Source of the DNA: CBCXVS01 sp965178525
GTDB taxonomy: Bacteria; Tectomicrobia; Entotheonellia; Entotheonellales; Entotheonellaceae
Reading direction: 5' to 3'
NCBI GenBank assembly: GCA_965178525.1
Contig: CBCXVS010000214.1
Coordinates: 1-13,475, forward strand
Length of the DNA stretch: 13,475 bases
The translations under genes were made by a program, and so were the position numbers. The notes under the pieces are model-generated. The model searched no databases. It had not been told where the DNA came from and saw nothing but the letters and a program-made list of their open reading frames with translations. Of this stretch, positions 7,469 to 13,475 are shown in pieces. Each line of letters opens with the position of its first letter. Position 1 is the stretch's first letter.

Positions 7469-7502
7469 AGTATAGCATAGTAGGCGGTGTTGAGAGAAGC
7501 AA
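7469..7502 (-). promoter_or_regulatory. Candidate promoter of the RHH/DUF5678/retropepsin cassette
   Basis: On the minus strand, TTGCTT (7497-7502) and TATGCT (7474-7479) are 17 bases apart. The adjacent TGCTATACT (7469-7477) also fits an extended -10 (TGn-TATACT). Transcription would start about 25-30 bases before the ATG at 7437. It is assigned by eye from sigma70 consensus only. Confidence 0.4.
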
Positions 7503-7606
7503 GGAGATACACGGCCTGGATGTATCGTCCACGAAAATATGCAGTAAATCGGTAAAAGAAAAAATATCAGTTTACATGAGAAGCCAGTGTGCAAATACAC
7601 AGCCAA

Positions 7607-7921
7607 TTATAGCCTACTAATTACATACGGTCCTCCAGTTTTCAAAGTTATCATCTGTGACTCTGTCTCTCTGAGTAGGGCGGCCACATTATATTGGTGG
7701 AGATATGTCTTGATAATCGTAACATTGTAATCATTTAGAAATTCAGAGGATACCTGCATTCGATAAACTGTTTCACCTTTTCCATTTTCAATGTAGAATA
7801 GGTAGTCTCCACCATGACTGTATACACGTTCTGAGACAATAGAAACTTGAAGATTAGGAAACTCACTAGCTAAGTAGTTTTCAACTGCATGAATATTTTT
7901 CTGGATTTGTAAATTGCCCAT
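7607..7921 (-). CDS. Hypothetical protein, 104 residues, AT-rich
   Basis: Not recognised. It is a soluble 104-residue protein with no cysteines, no signal peptide and no membrane segment. The predicted pattern is an N-terminal helix (IHAVENYLASEFPNLQ), then beta strands (VSIVSERVYS, DYLFYIEN, ETVYRMQVSSEFL), then helix or strand to the end, resembling a small alpha/beta fold. AAGGAT precedes the ATG at good spacing, and the frame is free of rare interruptions, so it is probably a true gene. Its base composition is much more AT-rich than the neighbours, which suggests recent acquisition. It stands between the cassette's upstream region and the HicB remnant, both on the same strand, so it may belong to a defence or toxin-antitoxin-type island. 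Confidence 0.65.
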   Translation of the reverse strand: MGNLQIQKNIHAVENYLASEFPNLQVSIVSERVYSHGGDYLFYIENGKGETVYRMQVSSEFLNDYNVTIIKTYLHQYNVAALLRETESQMITLKTGGPYVISRL

Positions 7922-8034
7922 GACTTATCCTTCTCAATTAGCATCCATAATACAATAGTCTTATGAATCTTACCGACTAAAAAAACAGATGCCTGAGCAA
8001 ATCAAGAATGCGATCGTAAACGTTCCGATGCACA

Positions 8035-8211
8035 CTAGGCGAGGTATTCATCCACCGAAGTCTTGAACTCGTGTCGTAGCTCGTCCGGCGTACAACCGGA
8101 GAAATCAATGACATCTTGCATCCCAATGACGCGTCCGTGAAAAGCATCGGCCGATGGATCAAACGCGATATGCGCATAGTAGTCCTTGTACTTCAGGAGA
8201 TTCGTTAACAT
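8035..8211 (-). pseudogene. HicB-family antitoxin remnant, truncated by TAG
   Basis: A 58-residue frame that fits the HicB antitoxin N-terminal domain: LKYKDYYAHIAFDPSADAFH, then GRVIGMQDVIDFSG, then CTPDELRHEFKTSVDEYLA. In intact HicB proteins, DEYL is followed by an aromatic residue, a Cys and a linker to a C-terminal ribbon-helix-helix DNA-binding domain. Here DEYLA is followed by TAG (8035-8037), then in frame CASERLRSHS and another stop, with no trace of the C-terminal domain. The TAG sits where a Trp codon (TGG) would be expected. The start codon has GGAAGG at good spacing, so the fragment may still be made. No hicA toxin gene was found beside it. It is transcribed divergently from the Nudix gene. 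Confidence 0.75.
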
Positions 8212-8269
8212 TGGCGCCCTTCCGTCCGGAGACGTAACAATCGTATGGCGAAGAACATTCCTGACAGAC

Positions 8270-8297
8270 TCGACACGGCCCTTTTTCAGTGTATGAT
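8270..8297 (+). promoter_or_regulatory. Candidate promoter of the Nudix-hyuAB operon
   Basis: TCGACA (8270-8275) and TATGAT (8292-8297) are separated by 16 bases. Each matches the sigma70 consensus at five of six positions. The site is about 60 bases upstream of the Nudix ATG, in the gap between the divergent HicB remnant and the Nudix gene. It is assigned by eye. Confidence 0.45.
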
Positions 8298-8356
8298 ACG
8301 ATAATTACGTCTTTGGGAGAAGCAAATAACGGGCAACAGCACGGGGAGGACGCGGA

Positions 8357-8809
8357 ATGCAACCAGAGGAGCCTTGCCAAGACAACACAGACGAAAGTCC
8401 CGTGTGTGTCGGCGCCATCCTCCTGCGCGACGGCGCCATCCTACTCGGCAAGCGGGCATCAACGCGCCCATTTTACCCCAACGTCTGGGATGTCATCGGT
8501 GGCCATATGCAAGCGCAGGAGCAGCCTATCGACACGCTGCGGCGCGAACTGCAAGAAGAAATCGGAGTCACACCGACCCGCATGTGTCTGTTGGAGAGCC
8601 TGCACGGTCCCGAACTTGAAACCTATGGGATGTCTCACTACCATCTCTATGTCGTGACCGCCTGGACCGGCACACCCCGCAATCTGCAGCCCCATGAACA
8701 TGCGGAGATACGATGGTTTGCGCTGCCGGAAGCGGCTCACCTCGACCTTGCACACCCGTACTATCTTGACGTCTTTCAGCGCCTTGGCCAGCGCATGGAA
8801 TCCCATTGA
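8357..8809 (+). CDS. Nudix hydrolase
   Basis: A 150-residue Nudix-fold pyrophosphohydrolase of nucleoside-diphosphate-linked or similar substrates. The Nudix box GX5EX7REUXEEXGU is complete at residues 49-71: GHMQAQE, then REL, then QEEIGV, supplying the Mg2+-binding glutamates. The N-terminal strand VCVGAILLRDGAILLGKRA and the WDVIGG element just before the box are typical of MutT-like proteins that recognise a nucleotide base, but the substrate is not readable. The ATG follows GGGAGGA at good spacing. It is the first gene of the plus-strand unit; hyuA begins 98 bases after its stop. The intact frame and normal family length argue for a working enzyme. A functional link to the hydantoinase genes is not established. 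Confidence 0.9.
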   Translation: MQPEEPCQDNTDESPVCVGAILLRDGAILLGKRASTRPFYPNVWDVIGGHMQAQEQPIDTLRRELQEEIGVTPTRMCLLESLHGPELETYGMSHYHLYVVTAWTGTPRNLQPHEHAEIRWFALPEAAHLDLAHPYYLDVFQRLGQRMESH

Positions 8810-8907
8810 ACCCATGGGAGAGGAGGACGACCGCGATGACGCCGCGGCCGAACGAAATGGCCCTGAACCGCTTGACAACCATGCCGTAAGCATCCTATGG
8901 TAGACGT

Positions 8908-10965
8908 ATGATGCCAACCCACGCACTCGCCCTGGATGTCGGTGGCACCTTCACCGATGTCATGCTCATGCAGCGGGAGTCCGGCCAAATCCGGACGACG
9001 AAGACGCCGTCCACCCCCCAGGATCCGGCCGAGGTCTTCTTTGCGGGCATTCACAAAATGCTGCAGTTATCCGGCATCTCGGCCGCTGACATCGCCTATG
9101 TCTTCCACGGCTCAACCATCGCCACCAACGCCATCCTCGAAGGCAAAGGCGCGAAGATCGGCATGATCACCACCGCCGGCTTTCAATCCGTGCTCGAAAT
9201 CGGCCGGCACGACGTGCCCCGGCAGGCGAATCTCTACGCCTGGATCAAACCGCTACGGCCCGTGCCGCCACGGCGCATCCTGGAAGTGCGCGAACGCATC
9301 TTGTTGGATGGCGAGGTCGAGATCCCGCTCGATGCCGCCGGCTGCCGCGACGTGGCGCATCAGCTAGGCGAGATGGGCGTCGAAGCCATTGCCATTGTCT
9401 TCCTGCATGCCTATGCCAATCCGGCCCACGAGGCGGAAGCCGCGGCCATCATGCAGGCGGCGTGCCCGCACCTCCCGATCTCCCTTTCGAGCACGGTCTT
9501 GCCGGTGTTCCGTGAATACGAACGCGCCATGGCCACCGTGCTCAACGCCGCGCTGCAGCCGTTGGTCAGCCACTACATCCGCAACCTCGAACGTGGCCTG
9601 CAAGACTGGGACATCCGTGGTCCGCTGTTCATTATGCAATCGAATGGCGGCATCTTCGGCCCGCAGACGGCGGCGCAGCAGCCGGTGCACCTCGCTCTGT
9701 CCGGGCCGGCAGCCGGGGCGATTGGCGCCAGCGCTATTGGACAGGTGGCGGACGCGGCGAACGCGATCTGCATCGACATGGGCGGGACGAGTGCCGATGT
9801 GTGTCTGATTCAAGGCGGCCGGCCGGCCATGACCCACGGGGGGGAAATCGGTGCGTTTCCGCTGCATGTGCCCATGACCGATATCCACACCATCGGTGCC
9901 GGTGGGGGGAGCATCGCCACGGTCACGGCCCAGGGCGGGCTGACCGTGGGGCCGCAAAGTGCGGGCGCCATGCCGGGTCCGGCCTGCTATGATCAGGGCG
10001 GCACAGCGCCCACCGTCACTGATGCCAACCTGATCTTGGGCCGCATTCCGCCGCACTTGCTCGGCGGTGAAGTGCCCCTCCATATCGGCCGCGCCCGCCA
10101 GGCCATTGCCGAGCATATCGCCACGCCCTTAGGACTCGACCTCTACGACGCGGCGGCCGGCATCGTGCAGATCGTCAATAACAATATGGTGGGGGCGCTG
10201 CGCGTCGTGTCGGTGGAAAAGGGCTACGATCCTCGCGATTTCGCGCTCATCGCCTTTGGCGGCGCCGGGCCGATGCACGCCGGCCCCCTGGCCGAGCTGC
10301 TCGGTACCCCAACCGTGATCATCCCGCCGCATCCCGGCATTTTGAGCGCCTTGGGGCTGCTGTCAACCGACCTGCAACACGACGCCATGCGCACGTTTGT
10401 GCAGCGCGGCCCAGCGTATGATCTGCAGGGGATGGAAGCGGTATATCAGGCCATGCATAACGAGGCCGAAGCTCGGCTGACCTCCGAAGGCATTCCGGCC
10501 TCCCGGCAAACGTTTCAGCGCTTGGCCGACTTACGTTATACGCGGCAAGGCTTCGAAATCACCGTCGAGGCGCCGCACCAGGCGGTTTCAGAGGCGACCG
10601 TGCAGGCGCTCATCGCCGCTTTTCATCAGCGTCACGAACAGCTCTACACCTATGCCGCCACCGACACCCCAGTGGAAATCGTGAACTTGCGCCTCCGGGC
10701 GGTGGGGCAGATGCCCAGGCCCGCTTTAGCGCCCATTGAGGCGATTGCGCCCGGCGCCCTGCCAAACGCCACGCAGAGACGCGCGGTGTTCTTTAGCGGC
10801 CCCGGTTTTGTCGACACGCCCATTTTCGCCCGCCACACGTTAGGCGCCGGCCATATCATCCCGGGTCCGGCCGTGGTGGAACAATTGGATACCACCACGG
10901 TGATCTACCCCGGGCATCAGGCTGTCGTCGATGCCTATGGCAATCTGCTCATGCGCGACACGTAG
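8908..10965 (+). CDS. hyuA: Hydantoinase/oxoprolinase A subunit (HyuA family)
   Basis: A 685-residue ATP-dependent subunit of the hydantoinase/5-oxoprolinase family, an ASKHA-fold kinase-like protein that phosphorylates a lactam or hydantoin ring (or acetone, in acetone carboxylase relatives). The ATPase motifs are clear: phosphate-1 loop ALDVGGTFTD at 8-17, FHGSTIATNAILEGKGAKIG near 70-89, the second loop CIDMGGTSADVCLI at 288-301, TIGAGGGS near 328-335 and FGGAGPMHAGPLAELLG from about 450. The whole family length is present and unbroken. Either ATG of a tandem pair could start translation; the Shine-Dalgarno is weak. It is followed after 10 bases by hyuB, forming the usual A-B pair. The substrate is undetermined: hydantoin, 5-oxoproline, N-methylhydantoin or another cyclic amide. 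Confidence 0.93.
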   Translation: MMPTHALALDVGGTFTDVMLMQRESGQIRTTKTPSTPQDPAEVFFAGIHKMLQLSGISAADIAYVFHGSTIATNAILEGKGAKIGMITTAGFQSVLEIGRHDVPRQANLYAWIKPLRPVPPRRILEVRERILLDGEVEIPLDAAGCRDVAHQLGEMGVEAIAIVFLHAYANPAHEAEAAAIMQAACPHLPISLSSTVLPVFREYERAMATVLNAALQPLVSHYIRNLERGLQDWDIRGPLFIMQSNGGIFGPQTAAQQPVHLALSGPAAGAIGASAIGQVADAANAICIDMGGTSADVCLIQGGRPAMTHGGEIGAFPLHVPMTDIHTIGAGGGSIATVTAQGGLTVGPQSAGAMPGPACYDQGGTAPTVTDANLILGRIPPHLLGGEVPLHIGRARQAIAEHIATPLGLDLYDAAAGIVQIVNNNMVGALRVVSVEKGYDPRDFALIAFGGAGPMHAGPLAELLGTPTVIIPPHPGILSALGLLSTDLQHDAMRTFVQRGPAYDLQGMEAVYQAMHNEAEARLTSEGIPASRQTFQRLADLRYTRQGFEITVEAPHQAVSEATVQALIAAFHQRHEQLYTYAATDTPVEIVNLRLRAVGQMPRPALAPIEAIAPGALPNATQRRAVFFSGPGFVDTPIFARHTLGAGHIIPGPAVVEQLDTTTVIYPGHQAVVDAYGNLLMRDT

Positions 10966-11044
10966 AAAGGTTCCCATGACCCCGCATGTTGATCCCGTCA
11001 CGCTCGAATTGATCAAGGGCATGATGCGCTCCGCCCGCTCGTAG

Positions 11045-12775
11045 ATGGAGGCGCTGATCGAGCGCACCGCCATGTCGCCGTTTATTCGGGAGAAAAAGGA
11101 CTATTTCACGGCTTTCTTCGATTGCCAGGGACGGCTGTTGTACGGGACCAATCTGCCCCTGGGCGGCAATATCCTCGATTGCATTCTCGACGAATATCCC
11201 CAAGAGACGATGCGGCCGGGCGACTTGTATGCGTACAACGATTGTTATGGTTCCGGCGGCGGCGTCTCCCACTCACCCGATATGGTCTTCGTCGCCCCCG
11301 TCTTCCACGACGACGTCCTCACCGGATTTTCGCAAGTCTGGGGGCATCTGTGGGACATCGGCGGCATGATGCCCGGCAGTATCTCGCCGGCCGCCACCGA
11401 GGTGTTTCACGAAGGCATCATTATGCCCCCGGTACGGCTGTACCGCGAGGGCGTGCTGAACGACGAAGTGTGGCGCCTGTTCGCGCGCAACTCGCGTTTC
11501 CCCGACATCCTTAAGGGGGACATGCGCGCCATTATGGCCTCGTGCCGCCTCGGCAAACAACGGCTCGAAGACATCTTCACACGCTTTGGCAAGACGACCA
11601 CGCTGGCCGCATTCGAGCAGATTATTGGGCAGAGCGGCGACGCGGTACGGCAGGCTTTCCAGACTCGTGTGCCGGACGGCACGTATCGTTTCCGGGACTA
11701 TCTGGACAGCGACGGCGTGACGGATAACAGCTATGCCGTGGACCTGACGCTGACGAAAGAAAACAGCCACACCACGCTCGACTTCCGCGACACCGACGAT
11801 CAGGCGCGCGGCGCGGTGAACTTCATCATGCACGAAAGCGTGCCCAAGTTCATGTACGGCCTTTATCTCACCGCCGACGATCCCTCTGTCTTGATCAACC
11901 ACGGTTTTGTGCAGGCCCTGGGCGAGGTCAAAACCCGCCCAGGAAGCCTGGTGCATCCGATCTTTCCGGCCCCGCTGGGCATGCGTTCCAATACCATGCT
12001 GCGGGTCAACAATTGCATCTTCGGCACGCTAGCCCTGGCCACGGAGGGGCAAACCTCGGCCGCCTCGCCGGTCTATGTCATTTATATGTTGCGGAGTCTG
12101 GATCGCAGCAGCGGCGATTACACCCTATGTATCGAGGGCATGGCGGTGGGCTTCGGCGCCCGGCCCTTTGCCGACGGCATTGATGCCGTTTATTACGTGG
12201 CGCAGAAGAATTATCCGGTCGAGTTTACCGAGATGGAATTCGGCGTGCGCATCGAGCGCTACAGCATCCACCGCGACTCCGGCGGTCCCGGCATTTACCG
12301 GGGCGGCTGTGGCGTGGTGCGCGACATCCGCATCATTGCGGACGAAGGCGTCCTGGCCAGCCGCCTCGAAAACGTCATCTATCCGGCCTGGGGCGTCAAT
12401 GGTGGGCACAGCGGCCGTCCGGGCGGCCTGCTCGTCAATCCCGGCACGCCTGAGGAACGCGAACTGAAACCCCTGAGCGATAACAATCGCCTGTATAAAG
12501 GCGACCTCTTACGCATCATGACGCTTGGCGGGGGCGGCTGGGGGGATCCACTCGAACGGGATGTCGCAAAGGTGCGGGATGACGTGCTCGATGGTTTTGT
12601 CTCGCTCGACCGTGCGCTGACCGATTATGGTGTCGTGCTCGACCCACAGACTCTGGAAGCCGATGAGGCGGCAACGCGTCAGCGCCGCCGCGGTATGCAG
12701 CGCCAGACGGCGATGTTTCACCGAGGCCGGTATTTAACGGAATTGCAGCCGGTCATGTATCCAAATGGTTCTTAG
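11045..12775 (+). CDS. hyuB: Hydantoinase/oxoprolinase B subunit, 5' end interrupted by TAG
   Basis: The hydrolytic B subunit, which partners HyuA. The family frame begins at ATG 10976 (AAAGG just upstream, 10 bases after hyuA), reads MTPHVDPVTLELIKGMMRSA then RS, and meets TAG at 11042-11044. ATG 11045 follows at once and the frame runs 576 residues to the end. Read through, the gene is 600 codons, the normal family length. Family signatures are ERTAMSPFIREKKDYFTAFFD directly after the stop, GDLYAYNDCYGSGG near 58-71, the IHRDSGGPGIYRGGCG segment and TLGGGGWGDPLERD near the C-terminus. The stop sits where family members usually have a Glu (as in DEM or EEM), so a single G-to-T change in GAG would explain it. 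The TAG-ATG junction could allow reinitiation and yield a protein lacking 23 residues. Whether that product works is unknown. The gene converges on the Uma2-family gene, sharing stop-codon bases. Confidence 0.88.
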   Translation: MEALIERTAMSPFIREKKDYFTAFFDCQGRLLYGTNLPLGGNILDCILDEYPQETMRPGDLYAYNDCYGSGGGVSHSPDMVFVAPVFHDDVLTGFSQVWGHLWDIGGMMPGSISPAATEVFHEGIIMPPVRLYREGVLNDEVWRLFARNSRFPDILKGDMRAIMASCRLGKQRLEDIFTRFGKTTTLAAFEQIIGQSGDAVRQAFQTRVPDGTYRFRDYLDSDGVTDNSYAVDLTLTKENSHTTLDFRDTDDQARGAVNFIMHESVPKFMYGLYLTADDPSVLINHGFVQALGEVKTRPGSLVHPIFPAPLGMRSNTMLRVNNCIFGTLALATEGQTSAASPVYVIYMLRSLDRSSGDYTLCIEGMAVGFGARPFADGIDAVYYVAQKNYPVEFTEMEFGVRIERYSIHRDSGGPGIYRGGCGVVRDIRIIADEGVLASRLENVIYPAWGVNGGHSGRPGGLLVNPGTPEERELKPLSDNNRLYKGDLLRIMTLGGGGWGDPLERDVAKVRDDVLDGFVSLDRALTDYGVVLDPQTLEADEAATRQRRRGMQRQTAMFHRGRYLTELQPVMYPNGS

Positions 12776-13332
12776 GCCTCAAAAATGGCTGCTACGGGCA
12801 ACGCAAAGCCCGGCAGGAGGTCGTCACCGAGTATCGTCTGTCCCATATCGTAGGTCCGGACGGCGCCATCGGCCAGGGTTACGACGACTTCTTGCGTTTC
12901 CGGGTAGACTTGCCGGACGCCGGCGCGCAAATACTCACGCAGTTTGGCACGCATCGTCACGGCCCGCTCGGAGGGCGAGATGATCTCAATCGCCAAATCC
13001 GGCGCCAGCTGATAATATGTTTGACGGTCGTGAGTTTTGACCCGGTGTGCGGCAACAAAAGACACATCGGGCAAGCGCATCAGCTGCACACCATCCCGGT
13101 CTTCTTCCAAGATATACGTCGTATCCCCAGGATAGACGCGCCCGAGCTGATGTGTCTTCACATACGACCCCAGCGCCAGGATCAGATTCGTGGCGATTGC
13201 CCCATGTCATTCCCCTGCCCTTTTATCCTCTGTGTAATCGACCCATTCTCCGTCAACAATTTCGCGGCGCATGCCGCGTGCTTCCATCTCTTCAATGTCA
13301 TGGATGGTAAGGGGTTTTGTGGGCACGTGCAT
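12772..13332 (-). pseudogene. Uma2-family (DUF820) restriction-endonuclease-like protein, internal TGA
   Basis: Uma2 proteins are small PD-(D/E)xK-fold nuclease-like proteins found in many copies in cyanobacteria and some other phyla; their role is unclear. From ATG 13332 the frame reads 41 codons (MHVPTKPLTIHDIEEMEARG, ending at GE), then TGA at 13207-13209, then HGAIATNLILALGSYVKTHQ and on to the stop at 12772. The join matches the family pattern (GE-x-HG-x-IA-x-NL), and total length is 186 codons as expected. The core motif PDLAIEIISPSERA and KLREYLRAGVRQV are present, but the usual Trp-Val-Val after GVRQV is missing (near 12905), so a small in-frame deletion may also have occurred. The stop would replace an Arg or similar codon (CGA to TGA). 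A remnant from ATG 13161 could be translated. It is read immediately after the partial gene at 13333, with its ATG touching that TAA. Confidence 0.8.
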
Positions 13333-13475
13333 TTACTCCTTTTCCACCACCCAGCCACTCTCGTTGCGCACCAGTGCGGCATAGCACAGGCCAAAGGGTT
13401 TAGGCCGAAGTTCCTCCCGTGATTCGGCGACAACTTGTTGAAATAAAAACTCAAAAGCCTGAAACGAATTGACCT
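13333..13475 (-). CDS. 3' end of an unknown gene, cut by the window edge
   Basis: The minus-strand frame from 13473 encodes the last 46 residues of a protein (VNSFQAFEFLFQQVVAESRE, ELRPKPFGLCYAALVRNESG, WVVEKE) ending in TAA, with the Uma2 ATG following directly. Such tight packing suggests an operon, with GGAG inside this gene's end serving the Uma2 ATG. I do not recognise the family. It begins with a probable amphipathic helix. Its first 23 residues lie inside the 71-bp inverted-repeat arm. A frame from the TTG at 13454 through the same bases is the wrong frame. Confidence 0.6.
   Translation of the reverse strand, partial: VNSFQAFEFLFQQVVAESREELRPKPFGLCYAALVRNESGWVVEKE
13405..13475 (-). 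repeat. Right arm of the exact 71-bp terminal inverted repeat
   Basis: Perfect reverse complement of bases 2-72. This arm lies within the partial coding region ending at 13333, so it is probably the native copy, and the left arm the displaced one. The repeat stops exactly at the window end, as expected if assembly halted at a shared sequence. Confidence 0.9.

Noticed and set aside
7438..7606. An N-terminal membrane-like extension of the RHH-like protein
   Set aside because: The extension contains a promoter-like site, is AT-rich and Cys-rich, and leads into the RHH domain without a family-like join. The ATG at 7437 with its Shine-Dalgarno is the better start.
8212..8380. A hicA toxin gene upstream of the HicB remnant on the minus strand
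   Set aside because: The open frame there is Cys-rich and shows no HicA double-stranded RNA-binding pattern or catalytic His motif. It overlaps the Nudix promoter and 5' end.
8801..8820. Terminator at the end of the Nudix gene (TCCCAT / ATGGGA hairpin)
   Set aside because: The stem is only 6 bp, it overlaps the stop codon and no T-run follows. hyuA continues in the same direction.
8035..13209. Stop-codon recoding (TAG or TGA read as an amino acid) explaining the interrupted genes
   Set aside because: The ABM gene, hyuA and hyuB end with TAG, and the MFS, Nudix and DUF4258 genes end with TGA at the expected family C-termini. The interruptions involve both codons and also two frameshifts. No selenocysteine-type hairpin is evident after the TGA.
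2..13475. The window as a transposon bounded by 71-bp terminal inverted repeats
   Set aside because: No transposase or integrase gene is present, no target duplication can be seen, one arm is coding sequence of the end gene, and the other interrupts a peroxidase. A junction or assembly effect is more likely.
1..13475. CRISPR arrays, tRNA or rRNA genes, riboswitches
   Set aside because: No regularly spaced direct repeats, no cloverleaf-type sequence and no rRNA-like stretches were seen on either strand by eye.

Overview
The window looks like a metagenomic or single-cell contig from an uncultured, GC-rich bacterium with a large accessory genome. Good Shine-Dalgarno sites precede most genes, and operons overlap as ATGA or TGATG. 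The mix of hydantoinase/oxoprolinase genes, a COG3618 amidohydrolase, ABM-domain proteins, a Uma2 gene, several toxin-antitoxin-like pairs and a DUF5678/retropepsin-like cassette recalls Tectomicrobia ('Candidatus Entotheonella'-like) or other large-genome soil, marine or sponge-associated bacteria. That placement is inference at low confidence: no rRNA or tRNA gene is present to settle it.

Layout. (1) 1-72 is one arm of an exact 71-bp inverted repeat whose other arm is the last 71 bases. (2) 74-1650 (+) is an animal-type haem peroxidase gene broken by a one-base frameshift, followed by a small inverted-repeat element (1665-1737). (3) 1929-3503 (+) is a 14-TM DHA2 efflux transporter. (4) 3545-4113 (-) is a DUF4258/YgiT zinc-finger toxin-antitoxin-like pair, lying between the transporter's 3' end and a second, diverged copy of that 3' end (4182-4249). 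(5) 4312-6085 (-) is a two-gene operon: a tandem ABM-domain protein, then a COG3618 amidohydrolase. (6) 6086-6441 has no recognised gene. (7) 6442-7437 (-) is a tightly coupled three-gene cassette: a ribbon-helix-helix-like protein (frameshifted), a 48-residue DUF5678-like protein and a retropepsin-like protein. (8) 7607-7921 (-) is an AT-rich orphan gene. (9) 8035-8211 (-) is a HicB remnant. (10) 8357-12775 (+) holds a Nudix hydrolase, hyuA and hyuB. (11) 12772-13475 (-) holds a Uma2-family gene with an internal TGA and the 3' end of an unknown gene.

How the genes work together. The metabolic content is catabolic or detoxifying: an ATP-dependent lactam/hydantoin-type hydrolase (HyuA+HyuB), a lactonase-type amidohydrolase paired with an ABM protein, and a multidrug-type exporter. 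Between these blocks lie small mobile-type modules. The most striking overall property is gene damage. Five of about fourteen genes (peroxidase, RHH-like protein, HicB, hyuB, Uma2) carry a single-base deletion or an in-frame stop at a point where the flanking reading frames still encode the expected family. TAG and TGA both also serve as genuine stops here, so damage or sequence error is more likely than stop-codon recoding. The best candidate for a little-described system is the RHH/DUF5678/retropepsin cassette.
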